Part shown: piece after piece, positions 16,747 through 26,531 of the stretch
How the letters are laid out: each line of letters opens with the position of its first letter
Position numbering within the stretch: position 1 is the first letter of the stretch
Assembly: GCF_002843425.1 (NCBI RefSeq)
Contig: NZ_NKXO01000017.1
Coordinates: forward strand, 1-64,000
From: Raineya orbicola
Lineage (GTDB): Bacteria > Bacteroidota > Bacteroidia > Cytophagales > Thermonemataceae
Reading direction: 5' to 3'
DNA length: 64,000 bases
Program-made: the position numbers and the translations under genes
The notes under the pieces: model-generated
Databases searched by the model: none
Told to the model about the DNA's origin: nothing
What the model saw: only the letters and a program-made list of their open reading frames with translations

Positions 16747-19700
16747 TCAACGCTTTTTTTCTGTAAGCATTGTCTTGTAACGAGGAAAATCTTGGGGAGC
16801 AAGACTTTCTATTTTGCTTAAAGCCTCTTGGGCATATTCCCAGAATTCGGCTTTTAGGCATTGTTCAAAATACAATTTCCAAGCAAGTGGGTGAAGTTCG
16901 TTGAAGCGAGTGGCTTGTACTGCCCAGTCATAAGCCTTGCCTTGTGGATTTTTGTCCAATTCATTTGAAAGGGCAATTATATTGGGGTAAAACATTATTT
17001 CAAACGGATTGCCCCAAATAGCTTCTTGGTACAATTTATAGGCATTATCAGGCTGATTTTTTTCTGCAAGAACTCCTCTAAAAAACTTCTGATAAGGCTC
17101 GTACAAAGCATTGAGCTTGTAATTTTCTACTAAATTTTTTAACGTGCTTAAATCATTTTTGTAGAAAGCTACTTTCATTTTTACCCAAATGAGTTCGCTT
17201 TGGGCATTTGGCGAAATAGAAAGGTTATTAGGGATTTTCTGCAAAAAATTATCAGCTTCTGCTATTTTTCCTTCTTTGAGCAGTAAGTTGGCTGTTTCGG
17301 CAAAGGCTTTGGCTTTCAGCGTTTCGTTCTGAATACTTTCTGCCATTTGCATTTTGAGCTGATTGTCAAGGTCGTTTCGGTAGTAAATCATTCCATAACG
17401 CACCGAGTCGGAGTATTCTTGCCATTTGTTTTTTTCAGCATAATGTATTTTGAACATTGTTTCGGCAATTTTTTTGCGTTGTGGCTTTAAGCTATCCAAA
17501 GCAACCAATTGCCATAGTCCTACACATTCTTCTAAATTTTTATCTTCGCTCAAAGCCACTGCCCATAAGTAGTTGATTTCAGATTTACTTTGTGAGGCAA
17601 ATTCATTTTTCTGCAATTTTTCCACTGCTTGCACAGCTTGCCAAGGTTGTCCTAATCTAAGTAAATGTTTTACAAGATTGTACTGGTAGTCTGATGCAGA
17701 TATGTAAGCCAAAAAGCGGCTCGCTTCAACGGCTTGTTGATGATGGTTTTTCTTGTAAAAATGATTAAGTTTGGCTTGTAAGAGAAAGTCGTTCAAAGAG
17801 ATATTCTGATTGCTATTGAGCAAACGATTGATAACGTGTAAAGCATTGGTATCTTGGGCGTTAGCTGATAAAAAATTATACAAATAAATTGCTTGATTTT
17901 TGTTCAGAAGTGTGGTATCATCAAGATTTTTTCTTGCAAAACTTACATTAAAGGGGAAATTAGCCATTTTTTGGTAGGCATTAAAAGTGGCAAAAAGATT
18001 GCTATTAAAAGTAGCATCATTTTGGGGGGAAATTTTACCCAAAGTATCCTGTGGCAGAAAAGGCTTGCGAGCCAAAAGCCCCAGTACATTGGTTTGAATT
18101 TCAAGGGGATTTTTGGTATAATTTTGAGCTTTTTTTAGATAAAAATAGGCAGAATCTATCTTGTTTTCCAAAGAGTACATCACGCCTAAATTGTTGTAGA
18201 GGAAAGCATTTTGAGGGAACTTTTGCACACCTTGCAAGTAATAGGCAATAGCCTGCGGAATTTGATTTTTATCAATATACTCTTGGGCAATAATAGCATA
18301 AGTAAAGGCTTGTGGGTCGCGGAGAAGAGCTTGTTTGAGTGCTTTGACACGTTTTTCAGTTTGTTCTTCGCTTAAATTTTCTTTTTTTCCTATGATAGAA
18401 GCCTTTGCAAGCCACAAACGATGACTGACGGGGTCGCGTGAAAGGGCTGTTTCGTAGGAGTCGTTTGCAAGCAAATGTTCAGTTTCACGAGGACTTTCTA
18501 AATACAAATCACCTACACCACTGAAATACGCCGCAATAGCTTGATTGAGAGCAATCGCATTTTCTTTGTAAATCAAAAGTCCCATTAGTAAAAATCCTAA
18601 TCCTCTTGTCAGATACCAAGGAATGGGTTTGGCTTCTTGGTTGCCATAAAATATTTGTGAAAAGTTTTGATTAGCTTCCTGAAAGTTAATTTTTTGCAAG
18701 TTAAATGTAACATACACCCACAAAGCCACAGCAAAACCTGCGTGAGAATACGTGATAAAATCTTCGCTTGCGGCGATGGCATCTTCGTTGGCGGTGGTAT
18801 TGAAATAAAAAAGTGTAATGTTGGTAATAATGACCATAGCCAAATACACCCAAATACGCATTCTTTCGGGGACAATGGTTTGAAATAAAGGGTTGTATCT
18901 AACGCCCCAAAAGCCCGCTATTTGGGAAATAGCTAAAATGTAAAAGTCGTCAATGAGTAAAAAATTAGTGTTATACTGCTTGCTATTGCGTAAATAAAGC
19001 AAAAGCAAATTGGTAAGATACAAAACTATAAAAAGATGAAAGCCTAATTTTTTGGGTTGAGTGGCGGTAAGCGAAGCTACTAAATAAGGAATTTCAGAAG
19101 CCACTAAAAAAATAGTACTAACTGCAACAATAGCAGGCAAAACAATACCATAGCTGGATAAGTAAAGGGTTGGGTTACTTTCTTTGGCAAAAAGAAAAAT
19201 AAGTAAATCAAGTAGTAGCCAAAGAATGAGGTTAATGCCAAAGCGTTGCAAGAACGAATATTTTTGTCCAAAAGCGTGAAAATAATAATTAGCCCCTACA
19301 ATCAGTACAATCCAAATGCCACTCCATAGCCATTTGGCATAAATTCCAAAAATTCCGAGCAAATGAATTTGCAGTGTGATGATAAAAATTATCATTAGTG
19401 TAGCAGAAAGTAGGAAATAAGTTCTATTGAAAAAACTTATGCTTGCTCCAAGCAAGCTGATAGCAAGCGAAATAACTATCCACCAAACTTGCGAAGCCCA
19501 AAAGGGAATTTTTAGGTCAGTAGCTACATATAAGTATTGCTGAAAGTAAGAAGGAACAAGAAAATCAACTTGTAAAAGCCCTTTTTCAAAAGTTTCCAGA
19601 GGTATTTCTTGGTTTTGTGTAGTGATAAGCGTTTTCCATTCATAAAGCCACTGATAGCCCCAATGCCTACTAATAAGCATAGCTATGAGAGTAGCCACAG

Positions 19701-19773
19701 CAAAAATCATAAACCAATATACGAGCCACTTATTAGGGAAATTACGCCAAAAGAGAAGGTGTTTTTTTTGCAT
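16747..19773 (-). CDS. Large membrane protein with C-terminal TPR repeats, function unknown
   Basis: A 1008-residue protein. The first ~420 residues hold about eleven hydrophobic helices, after a short basic N terminus (MQKKHLLFWRNF). The remaining ~580 residues are helical and TPR-like, for example AIAYYLQGVQKFPQNAFLYNNLGVMYSLE and further degenerate repeats to the end. No enzymatic motif is visible. The layout (multi-pass membrane domain plus soluble TPR tail) suggests a scaffold or assembly platform at the inner membrane, but this is inference. It is transcribed divergently from adk and has no operon partner in the window. Confidence 0.7.
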   Translation of the reverse strand: MQKKHLLFWRNFPNKWLVYWFMIFAVATLIAMLISRHWGYQWLYEWKTLITTQNQEIPLETFEKGLLQVDFLVPSYFQQYLYVATDLKIPFWASQVWWIVISLAISLLGASISFFNRTYFLLSATLMIIFIITLQIHLLGIFGIYAKWLWSGIWIVLIVGANYYFHAFGQKYSFLQRFGINLILWLLLDLLIFLFAKESNPTLYLSSYGIVLPAIVAVSTIFLVASEIPYLVASLTATQPKKLGFHLFIVLYLTNLLLLYLRNSKQYNTNFLLIDDFYILAISQIAGFWGVRYNPLFQTIVPERMRIWVYLAMVIITNITLFYFNTTANEDAIAASEDFITYSHAGFAVALWVYVTFNLQKINFQEANQNFSQIFYGNQEAKPIPWYLTRGLGFLLMGLLIYKENAIALNQAIAAYFSGVGDLYLESPRETEHLLANDSYETALSRDPVSHRLWLAKASIIGKKENLSEEQTEKRVKALKQALLRDPQAFTYAIIAQEYIDKNQIPQAIAYYLQGVQKFPQNAFLYNNLGVMYSLENKIDSAYFYLKKAQNYTKNPLEIQTNVLGLLARKPFLPQDTLGKISPQNDATFNSNLFATFNAYQKMANFPFNVSFARKNLDDTTLLNKNQAIYLYNFLSANAQDTNALHVINRLLNSNQNISLNDFLLQAKLNHFYKKNHHQQAVEASRFLAYISASDYQYNLVKHLLRLGQPWQAVQAVEKLQKNEFASQSKSEINYLWAVALSEDKNLEECVGLWQLVALDSLKPQRKKIAETMFKIHYAEKNKWQEYSDSVRYGMIYYRNDLDNQLKMQMAESIQNETLKAKAFAETANLLLKEGKIAEADNFLQKIPNNLSISPNAQSELIWVKMKVAFYKNDLSTLKNLVENYKLNALYEPYQKFFRGVLAEKNQPDNAYKLYQEAIWGNPFEIMFYPNIIALSNELDKNPQGKAYDWAVQATRFNELHPLAWKLYFEQCLKAEFWEYAQEALSKIESLAPQDFPRYKTMLTEKKR

Positions 19774-19810
19774 AGCTTGTTTGCTGAAAAATTATTTTCC
19801 CGCAAAAATA

Positions 19811-19840
19811 TTTGTATTTCTTGAAAAATGTGTAATTTTG
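19811..19840 (+). promoter_or_regulatory. Candidate promoter of adk
   Basis: TTTG at 19811-19814 and TAATTTTG at 19833-19840 are 18 nt apart. A second -7 match, TATTTTTG, lies at 19850-19857. Both sit upstream of ATG 19889, which argues against the longer in-frame reading that begins at 19685. Confidence 0.5.
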
Positions 19841-19888
19841 GTTAAAGTTTATTTTTGCGTTAATCAAAAATCAAAATTTTACAGAAAA

Positions 19889-20470
19889 ATGTTAAATTTA
19901 GTCATTTTCGGTCCGCCGGGTGCAGGCAAAGGCACACAAAGCGATAAACTCATCGCCAAATACAATTTGTTTCATATTTCCACAGGAGATTTGTTCCGAA
20001 AACATATCAAAGAGCAAACAGAGCTTGGAAAAAAAGTGGTTGAATATACCAATAATGGTATTTTAGTACCTGATGAAATTACTATTGCGATGCTCAAAGA
20101 GGTTTTAGATGCTCACCCCGAAGTAAGTGGTTTTATTTTTGATGGTTTTCCACGCACCGTTGTGCAAGCCGAAATGTTGGATAAATTTATGAAAGAGCGT
20201 GGTACGGCAATTCACGCTGTCGTAGCTCTTGATGTCAGTGAAACAGAAGTAAGAGAGCGTTTAGCAAAACGCAAACTGATAGAAGGACGCTCTGACGATG
20301 AAGAAGAAAAAATCAACAAACGCATTTTTGAATACTACAACAAAACAATGCACGTTTTGCCTTATTATCATAGCAAGGGCAAACTCTGTAAAATCAATGG
20401 CATTGGTGATATAGAAGAGATTTTTCAGAATATCTGCCAAGCCATTGAACAGGTGAAAGAAAAAGTTTAA
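19889..20470 (+). CDS. adk: Adenylate kinase
   Basis: Adk converts ATP + AMP to 2 ADP. The P-loop is GPPGAGKGTQ at residues 8-17. The NMP-binding ISTGDLFRKHI, the FDGFPRT motif and a short LID (KRKLIEGRSDDEEEKINKR) follow. The LID lacks zinc cysteines, so this is the short form of 193 residues usual in Bacteroidota. The ATG at 19889 is chosen because it gives the standard MLNLVIFGPPG N terminus and lies just after promoter elements. The reading frame is open upstream to 19685, but that part overlaps the start of the divergent TPR gene and has no homologous look. Confidence 0.96.
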   Translation: MLNLVIFGPPGAGKGTQSDKLIAKYNLFHISTGDLFRKHIKEQTELGKKVVEYTNNGILVPDEITIAMLKEVLDAHPEVSGFIFDGFPRTVVQAEMLDKFMKERGTAIHAVVALDVSETEVRERLAKRKLIEGRSDDEEEKINKRIFEYYNKTMHVLPYYHSKGKLCKINGIGDIEEIFQNICQAIEQVKEKV

Positions 20471-20481
20471 CCAAAAATATT

Positions 20482-20507
20482 AGGCAGGTTTTTTAGCCTG
20501 CCTTTTT
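20482..20507. terminator. Terminator between adk and the convergent T9SS cargo gene
   Basis: AGGCAGG (20482-20488) pairs with CCTGCCT (20497-20503). It is followed by a T-run on the plus strand, and the A/T-rich loop gives partial U-richness for the minus strand. It lies 11 nt after adk and directly before the stop of the minus-strand gene. Confidence 0.75.
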
Positions 20508-20510
20508 AAT

Positions 20511-23500
20511 TTACTTCATCACTTGCACCCAGCCATTACAACTTACTCCCGAAGGGCTTTCCAAATAGTAGTAATATACACCTGCGGTGATGTTTTCATC
20601 TTTGCCCCAATTGTTTTGATAGTTATCAGATTTGAATACTAATTTCCCCCAACGATTCCAAATCTGAATTTTAGCATTTTTTTCGGCAATTTCAAAAGTA
20701 TCATTGATGCCATCGCCATTAGGGGTAATAACATTCGGCGGGAAAATAGGGGGCTTGGGGATAATTACTTGTTTCGTGGCTCTTGAAATACAGCCATTTG
20801 GATTTTCAGCAAGCAGAGTGATAGTGTAAGTTCTATTCATTTCGGCGTAGGTGTATTCATCAGGTCTTGTGCCTTCTAAAATATTGCCATCGCCCATATC
20901 CCAACGGAATTTTACGAATTTGGTGGTATCTACATTATCAGCAAGACGCAAACGCACTCGGTAAGGGCTGTTACATTCTTTGAGTAGTGTAAAGTTGAAA
21001 TCCGCAGGAGTAGCAGGTATAACTTCTACTCTAACATTTTTTACTCTTTCGCAAATGCCATCACGCATAGTGAGCGTATAGGTAATGCTTTGAGTAGGTG
21101 AGGCAATAGGGTTAGGAATATTCGGATTATTTAGCCCTGTGGTAGGTCTCCATTGATAAAAAGTTGCTCCGCTGGCTTGTAGTTGTACGCTTTCTCCTCT
21201 GCAAAGATTGATTTGGTCAGGAGGAAAGGTAAAATTGGGAAAAATCACCTTTAAATCTTTAATCGCTTGGCTTACCTGATTGCAATTCGTAACGGTGAGG
21301 CGAATTTTGTAGTCGCCGGGAGCAGTGAAAGTATATGAAAAATTGCGGTCGGTGTTTTGAGAGAAAATTACATTAAAATTCACGTCTAAAATTTCCCACA
21401 AAAAGTCATCAGCATCAATAGCATTGAAAACAAAACTTACCCTTTGTTCGCAAGTTTCCGAACCACTGCTAATTAGTTGCGAGTTACGAGGATTGACCAT
21501 TTGGAAATCAGCGGTTACATTGAGCTTGAACTTAAAAACGGCATTATTGCAATTGGTGCTGTTATTGGTATTAGACCAAGCCCCGGGCGTTGTAGGAAAG
21601 CCATTAGTGCCTCCACAAGAGGCACAAGTAGAGTGGTAAATAATACCATTTTTAGAAAAACGGCTTGTTCCGCCATCTACGTGGTCGCCTGTTTCGTTAG
21701 AAGCATTTTCACCAAAGAAAGTAGCATATAAAAGTCTTTCCATATTGCGTTTATAGACGGCAATGTAGAAATCTCTGCCATTTATCGTGGTACGTCTGTA
21801 AGCGTCTTCGGTGGTAGGCATATTGGTTACGCTACTACCCGAACCATTCAGACTGCCACCCCAACCTGCAATGTAAATATTGTTGCAGTTATTTTCAGTA
21901 ACCACCAAAAAAGCCGTAGGGGAAATATCAGGATTGCCATCGCCTGCACCTATACGCGTACTCCAACGAGAAGTAGCCAAATCGGGGCTAATTTTATGGA
22001 TAAATTGTCCGCTGTTGGGGTTATTATACACCCCCGAACTCACAGGATAATTACCGAAAGTCTGTCCGAAAGCATAAACTTCCTCATCAGAGTCTAAATC
22101 TATAAAAAAGGAAACATCAGCGGCAGAAGTGCCTAAATAAGTGGTACGAATGATATTTCCCAAAGCATCAAAACGCATAATAAAGCCGTCATCACTGCCC
22201 AACGCAGAAGGATTGAAGGCTCCTGTGGTATTGGGCAAATTGGTGCTATTAGTACCTCCACCTACATACACTTCGCCTGCTTGGTTGGTTTTTACGGAAA
22301 GGGCGTAATCAATGCCTGAACCGCCAATATATCTGCCCCATAAAATTCCTAAGCTATTGTTCATTTTTACAACTAATCCGTCTGCTACACCGCTCAAAGA
22401 GCCTGTTATACCTGTAATACTTGCAGAGCGGGTAGTAGAGGCGATATAGATATTATCATTAGCATCGGCATAAATATCTCCTCTAAATTCATCGCCGTAA
22501 TTATTGATAACCATTCCCCCCGAAGGTTTGATACCATCGTTGCCTGTACCGCCTATGAGCCGAGAAGCATTCAGCGTTCCTGTGGGATTAAGTTTTACTA
22601 CAAAAATATCACTTCCGTTGTTGTAGGAAATTCCTGAAATAGGGGTGAGACCCGTTCCGCCTGCGAAAGAACCAAAAGTGGCAGGAAAGTTCGTAGAACT
22701 GGTTGTTCCTAAAATCCAAAGATTATTTTGGCTATCCACTACCAAGCTATGAGGCACTTCGGAGTCTGATCCACCAATGAAAGTAAGTTGTTGTAATGTT
22801 GTGCCTGTGGCATTGTATTTGAAAATGCCAACATCAGTAATTGTTCCCCCTGAACCTGTACTGCCAATAGTGATGGCTCCTGTAAAATTAGGAAAACTTA
22901 AACCAAAAAGCGTAGCTCCCGAATATAAGTTGCCTGCATTATCAAAGGCGGCGGTATTACCCCAATTATCAGAAACTCCACCAGAATAGGTTGAAAATAC
23001 AAGTTCAGGGTCTATGATAAGGTCGTAATTTTTGTTATATCCTTTTGGAAAGTAGAAAGAAAGTATATTGCCTTGCAGGCGAAATTCAGTAGGTATTTCA
23101 ACTTTTTTACCTCTGATGATTTGGTAACTTATGGGCTTTTTTTCATACATATCGCCCACAGAAGTTTGAATGAGCAAAGTACCATCAGGCAAGATTTTTA
23201 CACTTTCGGCGTGTTTGTATTCCATTTGAATAGATGCAGGATTTGCCCCTGCTTTTACATAAAATTCGTACTTCAAATGATTTTCCCCCTGAAAAATCGC
23301 ATAATCAATGCCTGTGTAGAGGTTTTTGTACAAAATGCCCTCATATCCCTTTACATTTTCAGCCCAACGACTTTTTTCACCTATGTAGTAATGATAAATT
23401 GTGGGTTTGGCTTTGCCCAAGGCTTGCACTTGCACAGGGTTTGACCCTAAAAAATCTATTACAAAGCTATGAGCCTTGATACCTTTTTGTTTTTCATAAA

Positions 23501-23789
23501 TGGCAAATTCAGGATTATTCTGATGGGCGGGCTTGTGGCGTAAATATTCAAGGGCTTTACTATCATAGAAACTGAATTGCAGGGCATTGTTGTAGGCGAA
23601 AAGAAAGCCACTTGGCAAATCGGCACGAAAAGCAATAGATTTTTCCCATTGATTTTTGTTTTCAATGAAGGTAATACCTTGCGGACTTGTTTTTGCCCAA
23701 ACTTTTTTATTAAAATCCTTTGTGCTTTGTGGAAAGGAAATGCTTATACTAACGCACACGCATACAGAGATGAGTAAAAGTCTTTTCAT
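20511..23789 (-). CDS. Large secreted T9SS cargo protein (SBBP-type propeller, type B sorting domain)
   Basis: A 1092-residue secreted protein. The signal peptide ends near SFPQS. Residues about 40-255 are a DUF7948-like N-terminal domain ([34 protein letters not shown]). Residues about 265-740 are SBBP-type beta-propeller repeats ([35 protein letters not shown]). Then come PKD-like domains and the gliding-motility-associated C-terminal domain ([37 protein letters not shown]), the type B signal for type IX secretion. It is therefore expected at the cell surface or outside the cell; its ligand is unknown. A close paralog lies at 40427-43723. Confidence 0.9.
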   Translation of the reverse strand: MKRLLLISVCVCVSISISFPQSTKDFNKKVWAKTSPQGITFIENKNQWEKSIAFRADLPSGFLFAYNNALQFSFYDSKALEYLRHKPAHQNNPEFAIYEKQKGIKAHSFVIDFLGSNPVQVQALGKAKPTIYHYYIGEKSRWAENVKGYEGILYKNLYTGIDYAIFQGENHLKYEFYVKAGANPASIQMEYKHAESVKILPDGTLLIQTSVGDMYEKKPISYQIIRGKKVEIPTEFRLQGNILSFYFPKGYNKNYDLIIDPELVFSTYSGGVSDNWGNTAAFDNAGNLYSGATLFGLSFPNFTGAITIGSTGSGGTITDVGIFKYNATGTTLQQLTFIGGSDSEVPHSLVVDSQNNLWILGTTSSTNFPATFGSFAGGTGLTPISGISYNNGSDIFVVKLNPTGTLNASRLIGGTGNDGIKPSGGMVINNYGDEFRGDIYADANDNIYIASTTRSASITGITGSLSGVADGLVVKMNNSLGILWGRYIGGSGIDYALSVKTNQAGEVYVGGGTNSTNLPNTTGAFNPSALGSDDGFIMRFDALGNIIRTTYLGTSAADVSFFIDLDSDEEVYAFGQTFGNYPVSSGVYNNPNSGQFIHKISPDLATSRWSTRIGAGDGNPDISPTAFLVVTENNCNNIYIAGWGGSLNGSGSSVTNMPTTEDAYRRTTINGRDFYIAVYKRNMERLLYATFFGENASNETGDHVDGGTSRFSKNGIIYHSTCASCGGTNGFPTTPGAWSNTNNSTNCNNAVFKFKLNVTADFQMVNPRNSQLISSGSETCEQRVSFVFNAIDADDFLWEILDVNFNVIFSQNTDRNFSYTFTAPGDYKIRLTVTNCNQVSQAIKDLKVIFPNFTFPPDQINLCRGESVQLQASGATFYQWRPTTGLNNPNIPNPIASPTQSITYTLTMRDGICERVKNVRVEVIPATPADFNFTLLKECNSPYRVRLRLADNVDTTKFVKFRWDMGDGNILEGTRPDEYTYAEMNRTYTITLLAENPNGCISRATKQVIIPKPPIFPPNVITPNGDGINDTFEIAEKNAKIQIWNRWGKLVFKSDNYQNNWGKDENITAGVYYYYLESPSGVSCNGWVQVMK

Positions 23790-23791
23790 AT

Positions 23792-23840
23792 CTTTGCTAC
23801 TTTTTATAGCAAAGTTAAATAAAATACAGAGATATGCAAG
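23792..23840 (-). promoter_or_regulatory. Promoter and inverted repeat upstream of the first T9SS cargo gene
   Basis: On the minus strand, CTTG (23837-23840) and TAACTTTG (23810-23817) are 19 nt apart, close to the Bacteroidota consensus. An 8-bp perfect inverted repeat, CTTTGCTA/TAGCAAAG (23792-23799 and 23807-23814), overlaps the -7 element and the start of the transcript. It could be an operator or a 5' hairpin. Confidence 0.5.
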
Positions 23841-23903
23841 TTTTTGATAATGAAAAAATTAAAAGTTGATGTAAATTTACCCCAATTACCGATTTTTGAC
23901 AAT

Positions 23904-24899
23904 TCAGTGTTTTTTTTCCAAAAAATGTAGAAATTCAGTGGTATAGTTTGCTTTGTAAGAGCGTTGGGAAGGTTTATCAGCCATAAAGCGGTTGTAATTT
24001 TGGGAAAATACCTCGTAAGTGCCGTATTTACGCATAATTGTTTGAATTTTTTCTAATGGTATAATGCCTTCATTATTGTAGCTTAAAAAAATGTATTTGA
24101 ATTGAGCTTTGGCAATGATTTTTTCAAGTGTTTCGGGGGCTTTTTGTTTAGAGCAAAATAAAGATTTGTAATAATTGGGTCGTAAGCCTGTTTTGCCTTG
24201 TGGCTCAAAATGGTCATAAAGAGCAATAGTATTAAGTAAATGATAATTGCTACCATACTGGCGAGTATTGTAAGGCGGGTCTAAATATAAAATATCTCCT
24301 GATACCTTTTCTATTACTTTTTCGGCTTCGCCGTGATATACTTCATGAGTTTGATGATTGACTTCAAAATGAGCGGGTTCTAAAAAAAATGGTTTTTGAG
24401 CAGATTTTTTCAATTGCTTCAAAAAAGCACCATATACGGAAGCTGTATTAGCTACTTTATCCGCACTTTCTAAAAGAGAGCAAAGCAGGAAAAAGTATTC
24501 ATCTTCAGAAATGCTATTTTTTAAGTTTTCAATTTCTGTGCGTATAGCATCTATTTTTTTTCCGTTTGGGGCTGAAAAATAATTACGTAAGCTACCTTTT
24601 TCAGAGTAATTTTGGTATATAAATCCTTCTTTGCCTTCAAGAGTATTGAGATAATACAAATTTTGCGAAGAAACTTCTTGATGATTTTGGATATAATTTC
24701 TATTAAGCACAAAGGCATAATATTCAGTATCGCTGGCTATAATTTTTTTTACTTTGCTTTTGAAAACTCTTCCTACTACGCCTGTTCCTGCAAAAGCATC
24801 ATAAAAAATAGCTTTTGATAGCTTTTCTTGACCAACAACTTCCAAGATGGTTTCACGTATAAAGGGGATAAGTTTGTATTTTGAGCCAATATAGTTCAT
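23904..24899 (-). CDS. D12-class N6-adenine DNA methyltransferase of a restriction-modification pair
   Basis: A 331-residue methyltransferase. It begins MNYIGSKYKLIPFI, the usual start of the Dam-like D12 (alpha) class. SAM-binding motif I is DAFAGTG (34-40). Catalytic motif IV is LDPPYN (206-211), followed by RQYGSNYHLLNTIALYD, a block seen in methylases of the M.NlaIII/M.HpyI kind (CATG specificity). It methylates adenine and should protect the host from the linked nuclease. Its ATG overlaps the nuclease stop by 4 nt, so both are translated from one mRNA, nuclease first. The only CATG I found in the whole window is inside this gene (24344-24347). Specificity is inferred, not proven. Confidence 0.9.
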   Translation of the reverse strand: MNYIGSKYKLIPFIRETILEVVGQEKLSKAIFYDAFAGTGVVGRVFKSKVKKIIASDTEYYAFVLNRNYIQNHQEVSSQNLYYLNTLEGKEGFIYQNYSEKGSLRNYFSAPNGKKIDAIRTEIENLKNSISEDEYFFLLCSLLESADKVANTASVYGAFLKQLKKSAQKPFFLEPAHFEVNHQTHEVYHGEAEKVIEKVSGDILYLDPPYNTRQYGSNYHLLNTIALYDHFEPQGKTGLRPNYYKSLFCSKQKAPETLEKIIAKAQFKYIFLSYNNEGIIPLEKIQTIMRKYGTYEVFSQNYNRFMADKPSQRSYKANYTTEFLHFLEKKH

Positions 24900-25741
24900 A
24901 AGTCATTGGTTAGCAAGATAATAAAGCAAAAGGTCTTGTAAGTTATTCTACCAAGACTTTTGTGTTGATAGGAAAAAGTAATTTCTAAAGGTGTTCGTAT
25001 TGGGGCTTTATCAATAATGTGCTTAATTTGAACAGGTGTTATCCCTTCGTCCAAATATACTACAAAAAGGCGAGGCGATGCACCAAAGCGTCCTTCATCT
25101 TGGTATTGATATAAATATTTAGCTACTTCGGCAGGATTTTCCAAAGCAACTCTTTTCCATTGGTTGCCATATTGTTTTTTGAACTCATTTGTAGGACTTT
25201 TAGCTACTTTTTGGTCATAGCTAATACCATTGATGAAAAAATCTACGCCTCTGGTGTGGGAAAGTGTGGGGATTAAATCTTCGTGTTTTAAAAATAACAA
25301 AGTTTCTATAAAATCATTTCTTACCGTGTTAATTTCCTTAATTCTTCTATATCTTACGGCGGCTTCCTTTACTTGTTCGTCTTTTTGCAGGCGGCTAAAA
25401 CGATTATCTCCATTGATTTTTTGCACAAATTCGTCAAAAGCTCCTTGTGAAAAAGGCCATTTTACTTCGCCTAAACCTAACTTTTCCCACTCTTCTAACA
25501 ATATTTGTAAAGACCTTTCACCCTCTATCCCACTTGTAAATTTAGGCAATTCTTTGAACATTTCTCTAATAATGCCTTTGTGAGCTTCGTAATTCCATAT
25601 TTTTACAATTTTATCATAAGGATTACTTTCTTTGGGTAAGTTAAGTTTTTGCAAAAAAAGATTTGCATTGGTTTTATTGCCAAAAATTTTCTTTACTATT
25701 TTGCTATCAATGGATTTTTTTATGTCTCTTACATCAAACAT
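24896..25741 (-). CDS. Putative type II restriction endonuclease (PD-(D/E)XK-like)
   Basis: A 281-residue protein with no family I recognise by name. It is called a restriction enzyme because it overlaps the methyltransferase gene by 4 nt and holds a plausible nuclease centre: Asp167 ... Asp176-Gln-Lys178 in GVDFFINGISYDQK, of the PD-(D/E)XK form, with Glu73/Glu75 (EGERS) as possible upstream acids. It does not look like the HNH-type NlaIII/IceA nucleases, so if specificity is CATG the nuclease would be of a different lineage. A small helical N-terminal part (1-70) may bind DNA. It lies 8 nt from the crotonase gene upstream, so transcription probably comes from that operon. Confidence 0.65.
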   Translation of the reverse strand: MFDVRDIKKSIDSKIVKKIFGNKTNANLFLQKLNLPKESNPYDKIVKIWNYEAHKGIIREMFKELPKFTSGIEGERSLQILLEEWEKLGLGEVKWPFSQGAFDEFVQKINGDNRFSRLQKDEQVKEAAVRYRRIKEINTVRNDFIETLLFLKHEDLIPTLSHTRGVDFFINGISYDQKVAKSPTNEFKKQYGNQWKRVALENPAEVAKYLYQYQDEGRFGASPRLFVVYLDEGITPVQIKHIIDKAPIRTPLEITFSYQHKSLGRITYKTFCFIILLTNDL

Positions 25742-25749
25742 TTTATTTG

Positions 25750-26526
25750 CTATTTCCCTTGAAAATTCGGTTTTCTTTTTTGTAAAAAGGCTTGTACGCC
25801 TTCGGCGAAATCTTGGGTTTTGAAGTTAATTCCCTGATTTTCAGCTTCTATTTCCAAAGTTTTTTCCAAAGTTCCTTTGAAACCTTCACGCAAATTGGCT
25901 TTGGTATGTTTGATAGCCACCCAAGGACCCGAAGCCAAACGTTCTGCCATTTCTTTGACAACCTTATCCAGCGTTTCCTCCTCGCAAACCTTATTGAGCA
26001 AACGCAAATGATATGCCTCATCGGCGGTAAAAATACTTGCCATTGTCATTAGTTCAAAGGCTTTGTAGTAGCCAATGCGACGAGGCAAGAAAAAAGCACC
26101 GCCTCCATCGCTTGAAAGAGCGATATTGGTGAAAATTTCGCTGAAACGAGCATCTTCGGAAGCAAAAAGCATATCGCAAGCCAGTGCCAAATTAAAGCCC
26201 AAACCCACGCATACCCCGCGAATTTTGGCAATAATGGGTATATCCGTGTAATGCATCGCTAAAATCAACGGATTGACGCAAGTTTTCAGGTATTCTGTAA
26301 CCCCCGACATCAGTTCTGCTCCGCCTGCCACTAAATCTGCTCCACTGCAAAAATCTTTGCCTGCCCCTGTCAGAATAATTACACGTGTGCCGTCGGTTTC
26401 ACTGGCTTGGATAGCTTCGTGAATTTGCAAAACCATTTGCTTGGTAAGGGCATTTTTACGCGTGGGGTTATTGAGCGTTATGGTTTTGATATGATTTTCA
26501 AGACTTACTAAAACAGGATTTTCCAT
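25750..26526 (-). CDS. Enoyl-CoA hydratase/isomerase family protein (PaaG-like)
   Basis: A 258-residue crotonase-fold enzyme. The CoA-binding and oxyanion-hole segments are DFCSGADL and KIRGVCVGLGFNLALACD. The active-site stretch reads LSSDGGGAFFLPRRIG, with Asp in place of the hydratase Glu, as in PaaG-type ring-opening isomerases. An isomerase role on a CoA thioester is thus more likely than simple hydration; the substrate is uncertain. It follows the pterin dehydratase gene by 5 nt and precedes the restriction-modification pair by 8 nt. Confidence 0.85.
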   Translation of the reverse strand: MENPVLVSLENHIKTITLNNPTRKNALTKQMVLQIHEAIQASETDGTRVIILTGAGKDFCSGADLVAGGAELMSGVTEYLKTCVNPLILAMHYTDIPIIAKIRGVCVGLGFNLALACDMLFASEDARFSEIFTNIALSSDGGGAFFLPRRIGYYKAFELMTMASIFTADEAYHLRLLNKVCEEETLDKVVKEMAERLASGPWVAIKHTKANLREGFKGTLEKTLEIEAENQGINFKTQDFAEGVQAFLQKRKPNFQGK

Positions 26527-26531
26527 AAAAG

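Noticed and set aside
19685-19888. Upstream in-frame extension of adk (67 residues)
   Set aside because: It overlaps the start of the divergent TPR gene, lies upstream of and across the -7 elements, and shows no adenylate kinase sequence; MLNLVIFGPPG is the normal start.
23904-24899. Orphan Dam-type (GATC) regulatory methylase
   Set aside because: The 4-nt overlap with a nuclease-like gene makes a restriction-modification pair more likely; GATC specificity is kept only as an alternative.
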